A stretch of 64,000 bases of DNA from Alphaproteobacteria bacterium (GTDB lineage: Bacteria; Pseudomonadota; Alphaproteobacteria; Puniceispirillales; Puniceispirillaceae). The stretch spans positions 51,987-115,986 of the forward strand of contig JADHLI010000006.1 in the NCBI GenBank assembly GCA_016780775.1, read 5' to 3'. The notes beneath the pieces were generated by a model. It saw only the letters and a program-made list of their open reading frames with translations. It searched no databases and was not told where the DNA came from. This document shows, in pieces, positions 60,520-64,000 of this stretch (within the stretch, counting starts at the first letter, position 1; each line of letters begins with the position of its first letter). The position numbers and the translations under genes were made by a program.

Positions 60520-61221
60520 ATGGCTATCGATACAGAATTATTAGGAAGATTGAGGGCAGTAGATACGCCTACGATTTGTAATGCCATTGAGGTAGCGCAG
60601 AAAAAGCGTGGCTTTGCTAATTTTACCCGCCAGCAGCTGGTTAGCACAGAGCCAGAAGCACCCGCATTAGTTGGCTATGCGTTGACAGCTAAAATTAGGG
60701 GCAAGATGCCACCAGAGGATAGTGCTGAGGTATTGCGGGAACGCCGGATGGGCTATTATCGCTATGTAGCGGAAGGTGCGCGCCCGGGCATTGTGGTTAT
60801 CGAAGATACCGACTATGAGCAAGCTTGTGGCGCTTATTGGGGCGAGATCAATACCAGTATTCATAAAGGCTTTGGTCTTGAAGGGGTGGTTACGAACGGG
60901 CTGGTGCGCGATTTAGGTGATTTGCCAACAGGTTTTCCAGTGCTGGCAGGGTCTATTGGGCCTAGCCATGGTTTTGTGCATGTACTGGATTATGATTGCC
61001 CGGTGGAGGTGTTTGGCATGCAGGTGCGCGCAGCCGATCTTATCCATGCAGATCGCCATGGTGCCTGTGTTATCCCTGCTGAAATTTTGGGGGATATGAT
61101 TACCGCCCTTGACCAGCTAGCGGCAAGTGAGCGCATTGTTCTGGAAGCTGCAAGCCAGCCTGGCTTTGATTTTCAGAGGTTTGAGGCAGCATGGGCCGCG
61201 TTTGAGAAATCTAGAACTTAA
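60520..61221 (+). CDS. RraA-like / HMG-aldolase-family protein
   Basis: A 233-residue protein of the RraA/4-hydroxy-4-methyl-2-oxoglutarate aldolase fold. The family motif G-VTNGLVRD (Arg130, Asp131) and the tail HADRHGACVIP match. Members are class II aldolases or oxaloacetate decarboxylases, and a few (RraA) inhibit RNase E. In a catabolic cassette the enzyme role is more likely. It is 46 bases after the SDR, convergent with the Ldh2 gene 23 bases on. Confidence 0.82.
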   Translation: MAIDTELLGRLRAVDTPTICNAIEVAQKKRGFANFTRQQLVSTEPEAPALVGYALTAKIRGKMPPEDSAEVLRERRMGYYRYVAEGARPGIVVIEDTDYEQACGAYWGEINTSIHKGFGLEGVVTNGLVRDLGDLPTGFPVLAGSIGPSHGFVHVLDYDCPVEVFGMQVRAADLIHADRHGACVIPAEILGDMITALDQLAASERIVLEAASQPGFDFQRFEAAWAAFEKSRT

Positions 61222-61244
61222 GGCTAGCTCCCACCCTAGTCTGT

Positions 61245-62318
61245 CTAGCTCAAACCATCTGGTTGCGGCACAGACAGCGTATCAGATATGGTCTTTAGCT
61301 GGTCAATAATAGCCTCGCTTAAACTTACCCCTTTGACGCTTACTTCCTCGCGCTTGGCCCGTTCTGGATCGCCTGGAATAAGCACAGCCTTTCCTGTTTC
61401 GCGGGGTGGACAGTCACGAATAGAGGCGATAAAATCTTGAACCTCTTGTTGCATAGCGTTTTCGGTATCAAAATCATCAGCTTTGAAAACAAGCGATAAC
61501 ATGCCATTACAAAAGGGGCGGTCATGTGCGTTAGTGCCAGCCCCTGTCAGCGCGCCTGCCAGAAGTTCACATGCCAGCCCTAGCCCAGAGCCTTTATGTT
61601 GGCCAAAAGTTTGAATAGCTCCCTCGCCGCCACGCGGATTTGGCACAGAGCTTGTCGCGCTTGGCCCATAAATAGTGACAGGCTGGTCTGAATCTTCGCC
61701 ATTTTTATCAACCATCGCATCGGCAGGTAATTTAGTACCTGTTTTTTGGCTGACTAGAATTTTTCCTTCTGCAACGCGGCTAGTGGCAAAATCTAGGATA
61801 AAATGATTGCCATCATCTTGTGGTATCCCGATAGCAATAGGAGCAGTGGAAATACGCGCTTCGCGTCCGCCAAATGGGGCAACAATGCGGGAACCAGCAA
61901 CGGTGACGAAATGCAGCGAGACTAGCCCTGCTTCTGCTAGTAATTCTGCCCAGCCGCCAATGCGGCCTAAATGTCCAGCATTACGCAAACCTATTAAGGC
62001 AAGTCCATCTTGTGCAACCATCTGTTTTGCTTGTGCAACGACATGATGACCTAAAACCTGACCAAAGCTATATAGCCCATCAATGAGGCGCAAACTACCA
62101 GACGACATAAGGGTTTCATGCGCACAAACTGGGCGCACTGTTCCTTCTTTGATATATTCCATATAGCGTGGCACCCGCACAATGCCGTGGCTTGGATGGC
62201 CAGATGCATCTGCGTCCACCAAATGGGTAGCGATCAATATGGCCTCTTCTTTTGGACAGCCTGCGGCGGTAAACATTTCTGTTAGCCAGTTGGTCATTTC
62301 ATTTTGATCGATATACAT
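61245..62318 (-). CDS. Ldh2-family malate/L-lactate/sulfolactate-type dehydrogenase
   Basis: An NAD(P)-dependent dehydrogenase of the Ldh2/MDH-type-2 family (ComC, DlgD, AllD relatives). Motifs include GHPSHGIVRVPRYMEYI (near residue 49), RNAGHLGRIGGWAELL and the substrate segment STAPIAIGIP. I start at ATG 62318 after GGAGAG; the upstream ATG at 62330 would place that site inside the gene. ComC is an (R)-sulfolactate dehydrogenase in sulfonate pathways, which supports grouping it with the HpsN-like gene across the convergent junction; malate, ureidoglycolate or diketogulonate are alternatives. Confidence 0.85.
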   Translation of the reverse strand: MYIDQNEMTNWLTEMFTAAGCPKEEAILIATHLVDADASGHPSHGIVRVPRYMEYIKEGTVRPVCAHETLMSSGSLRLIDGLYSFGQVLGHHVVAQAKQMVAQDGLALIGLRNAGHLGRIGGWAELLAEAGLVSLHFVTVAGSRIVAPFGGREARISTAPIAIGIPQDDGNHFILDFATSRVAEGKILVSQKTGTKLPADAMVDKNGEDSDQPVTIYGPSATSSVPNPRGGEGAIQTFGQHKGSGLGLACELLAGALTGAGTNAHDRPFCNGMLSLVFKADDFDTENAMQQEVQDFIASIRDCPPRETGKAVLIPGDPERAKREEVSVKGVSLSEAIIDQLKTISDTLSVPQPDGLS

Positions 62319-62383
62319 TGCACTCTCCATTTTCTTCGAAACCTTTATATATTAGTTATTTCTTATTTAGTTGCTCATTGGCG

Positions 62384-63556
62384 CTAATGGCTGTCTATGA
62401 TCGCTTGTTTATAGCCTGCTTCAAATCGGTCAAAGGCATCATTTAATAAGGCGGGCTCTTGCGCATAGCATAGTCTAACATACCCCTCCGCCTCAGCGCC
62501 AAAAGCAAGGCCAGGGGCAAGTCCCACCCCTGCAGTCTTAAGTAACGCTTTACAAAAGCCAGTACTATTGGTCATGCCTTTAATAGAAAAAAAGCTATAA
62601 AATGCACCATCAGGATCGATAAAATCCACCTCCACAATAGCTTGAAGGCGCGCCTTGGTCAGCTGGTAGCTTTTCTTTAGGCGTGCTTGTAATTGGCGCA
62701 CCTCTTCTTCCCCATGCTCTATCATCGCCCGGCCAGCTTCTTGGACAAATCCAGCACTACAGGAAATATTATATTCAGTGAGCTGTGCGAATATTGGCTC
62801 TAATTCTGGTGGGCCAGCAAGCCAGCCAAGTCGCCAGCCTGTCATTGACCAGGCTTTCGAAAAGCTGTTTACAGAGATCACCCTATCTTCGGGCGCGCAA
62901 AGGCGCATCATATGCGGGGCAGCATCTCCATGCTGATAAAGACGCGAATAAACATCGTCTGAAATAATCCAGATACCATGTTTGCGGCAATGGTTTAGCA
63001 CTATCTCTTGGGCATCCGCTGGCATCACCCAGCCTGTTGGGTTATTGGGTGAGTTTACCAGCACTGCTTTGGTATCTGGTGTTAGGCTGTCTAGCAATCT
63101 GTCTAAATCTAGATGCCAGCACCCATTTTCAGGCATGAGCGGGATGAACGTAATCACGCCGCCAGCAATTTTAAAACTTTCTGCTAAATTTGGCCAAGCC
63201 GGGCCAACTACTATAATTTTATCGCCCGGGTCAGTTAGGGCTTGCGCACTCAACATCATCGCTTGCATGCCAGAGCCAGTCACTGTGATAGACGATATAT
63301 CTAAATTCAGCTCATAAAGTCTATTCATGTATTGTTGCAAACAACGGCGCAGAGCAGGTTTACCGCTATTAGGCTGATAAAAATGATCTTCTTCTGCAAG
63401 CGCCTTTTGGGCAGCGGCAACTGCGATTTTAGAAGTTGGCCAGCGCCCTTCGCCAAACCATAATGGGATAATATCCTGCATACCCATGCCTGTTTCTGCA
63501 ACTTCTCGTATCAGGCTGGGTTGCAAGGCAGAAGCGCGGCTAGAGCTAGCAATCAT
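62384..63556 (-). CDS. PLP-dependent aminotransferase, class I/II
   Basis: A 390-residue fold-type I aminotransferase. The PLP Lys234 lies in SFSKAWSMTGWRLGW, with VNSPNNPTGW (around 168-177) and ISDDVYSRLY before it and the C-terminal Arg region YVRLCYAQEP. The subgroup resembles aspartate/aromatic aminotransferases. Start ATG 63556. It is upstream of the Ldh2 gene in the same direction (65 bases between them), so the pair may be an operon; the substrate is unknown. Confidence 0.88.
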   Translation of the reverse strand: MIASSSRASALQPSLIREVAETGMGMQDIIPLWFGEGRWPTSKIAVAAAQKALAEEDHFYQPNSGKPALRRCLQQYMNRLYELNLDISSITVTGSGMQAMMLSAQALTDPGDKIIVVGPAWPNLAESFKIAGGVITFIPLMPENGCWHLDLDRLLDSLTPDTKAVLVNSPNNPTGWVMPADAQEIVLNHCRKHGIWIISDDVYSRLYQHGDAAPHMMRLCAPEDRVISVNSFSKAWSMTGWRLGWLAGPPELEPIFAQLTEYNISCSAGFVQEAGRAMIEHGEEEVRQLQARLKKSYQLTKARLQAIVEVDFIDPDGAFYSFFSIKGMTNSTGFCKALLKTAGVGLAPGLAFGAEAEGYVRLCYAQEPALLNDAFDRFEAGYKQAIIDSH

Positions 63557-63753
63557 GGATTTTACCCCTCACTGAAAAAGGCAACTTTAGGATGGTTAAT
63601 ATCTTTAATAGTCTGCCTAGACATCCAAGCAACTGACAAGCCAAAAACAACATGACAATTATGAAAGCGGGTCTATTATTAGATTGTTGTCGCGTTTTGT
63701 CATTTAGGCGCTATGGCCAATTTTAAGCAAATATCATTTTGAGGAGAAAGAAT

Positions 63754-64000
63754 ATGGGACGTTTCATTTGTGCAGAAACACCTGGGAATGCAGATGTATT
63801 AGAGCTGCGTGACCGGCCTACCCCTAGCCCAGCTGCAGGTCAGGTTACTGTATCGCAAACAAAAATGGGGTTGAATTTTTTGGATGTGTATCAGACCTCT
63901 GGCGTCTATCCTTTTCCTGAAAATGATGTGTTTGTGCCGGGCAATGAAGGGGTTGGCAGCGTTTTAGCGGTTGGCGAAGGCGTAACAGGATTTAAAGAAG
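63754..64000 (+). CDS. NADPH:quinone oxidoreductase (zeta-crystallin type), N-terminal part, 3' truncated by window
   Basis: The frame is open from ATG 63754 to the end of the window (82 codons). The N-terminus (LRDRPTPSPAAGQVTV, then NFLDVYQTSGVYPFP and VPGNEGVGSVLAVGEGV) is that of an MDR-family quinone oxidoreductase without structural zinc residues in this part. A strong GAGGAG site precedes it. The 197-base region between it and the divergent aminotransferase gene has no clear promoter pair. Confidence 0.85.
   Translation, partial: MGRFICAETPGNADVLELRDRPTPSPAAGQVTVSQTKMGLNFLDVYQTSGVYPFPENDVFVPGNEGVGSVLAVGEGVTGFKE

Overview
This window reads as a chromosomal segment of a marine-type alphaproteobacterium. 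Base composition looks moderate by eye (not computed). The closest fit I can argue is a SAR116/Puniceispirillales-like lineage. The basis is family and gene-order recognition: RegB/RegA-type redox two-component system, rpsT next to dnaA, fabA-fabB-fabI, a YlxR protein with an L7Ae-type second domain, a DUF1737 protein, several DMT exporters, and a catabolic cassette with a histidinol-dehydrogenase homologue of the HpsN type. No rRNA, tRNA, CRISPR array, insertion sequence or prophage was seen.

Layout. 1-7.7 kb (+): end of mutS, then glnD, murJ, trpS, an NfuA-type Fe-S carrier and a Bax-like glucosaminidase. A secreted polysaccharide deacetylase lies on the minus strand at 7.7-8.8 kb. 8.9-17.7 kb (+): tsaB, rimI, miaB, phoH, ybeY, corC, lnt, metK, trmB, i.e. 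tRNA and rRNA maturation plus lipoprotein and SAM synthesis. 17.8-27.8 kb (+): a promoter followed at once by an intrinsic terminator, then rimP-nusA-ylxR-infB-rbfA-truB-rpsO-pnp, the conserved transcription/translation cluster. 27.8-31.2 kb (-): fabA-fabB-fabI and an SH3-domain secreted protein. 31.3-32.3 kb (+): a D-2-hydroxyacid dehydrogenase. 32.3-37.3 kb (-): ubiE-ubiB-coaBC-dut-moeB. 37.5-45.9 kb (+): mutM, rpsT, dnaA, dnaN, recF, gyrB. 45.9-49.4 kb: the RegB-like kinase (overlapping gyrB by one base), RegA, DUF1737 and metZ. 49.4-58.2 kb (+): an accessory stretch with four DMT/EamA transporters (one broken by an in-frame stop), a 2-haloacid dehalogenase, a DUF4864-like exported protein, an FAH-family hydrolase, a metallo-beta-lactamase-fold hydrolase, a rhodanese and an FAD/NAD(P) protein. 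58.2-64 kb: HpsN-like dehydrogenase, SDR and RraA-like protein (+), convergent with an Ldh2-family dehydrogenase and an aminotransferase (-), then the start of a quinone oxidoreductase (+).

Most of the window is housekeeping. The points that deserve attention are: the HTH-like domain fused to the N-terminus of CoaBC together with an array of TGTGA/TCACA half-sites just upstream of that gene; the promoter-terminator leader in front of rimP-nusA; the Lys in place of the acidic residue after the phospho-accepting His of the RegB-like kinase; the HpsN/SDR/RraA/Ldh2 cassette with a 16-bp palindrome in its leader; the in-frame TAA in a DMT transporter; and a recurring pattern of short (11-22 bp) tandem duplications, including one inside dnaA domain II and one in a long N-terminal extension of YbeY. 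I did not find one clearly new multi-gene system; the HpsN-like cassette and the HTH-CoaBC fusion are the best candidates.
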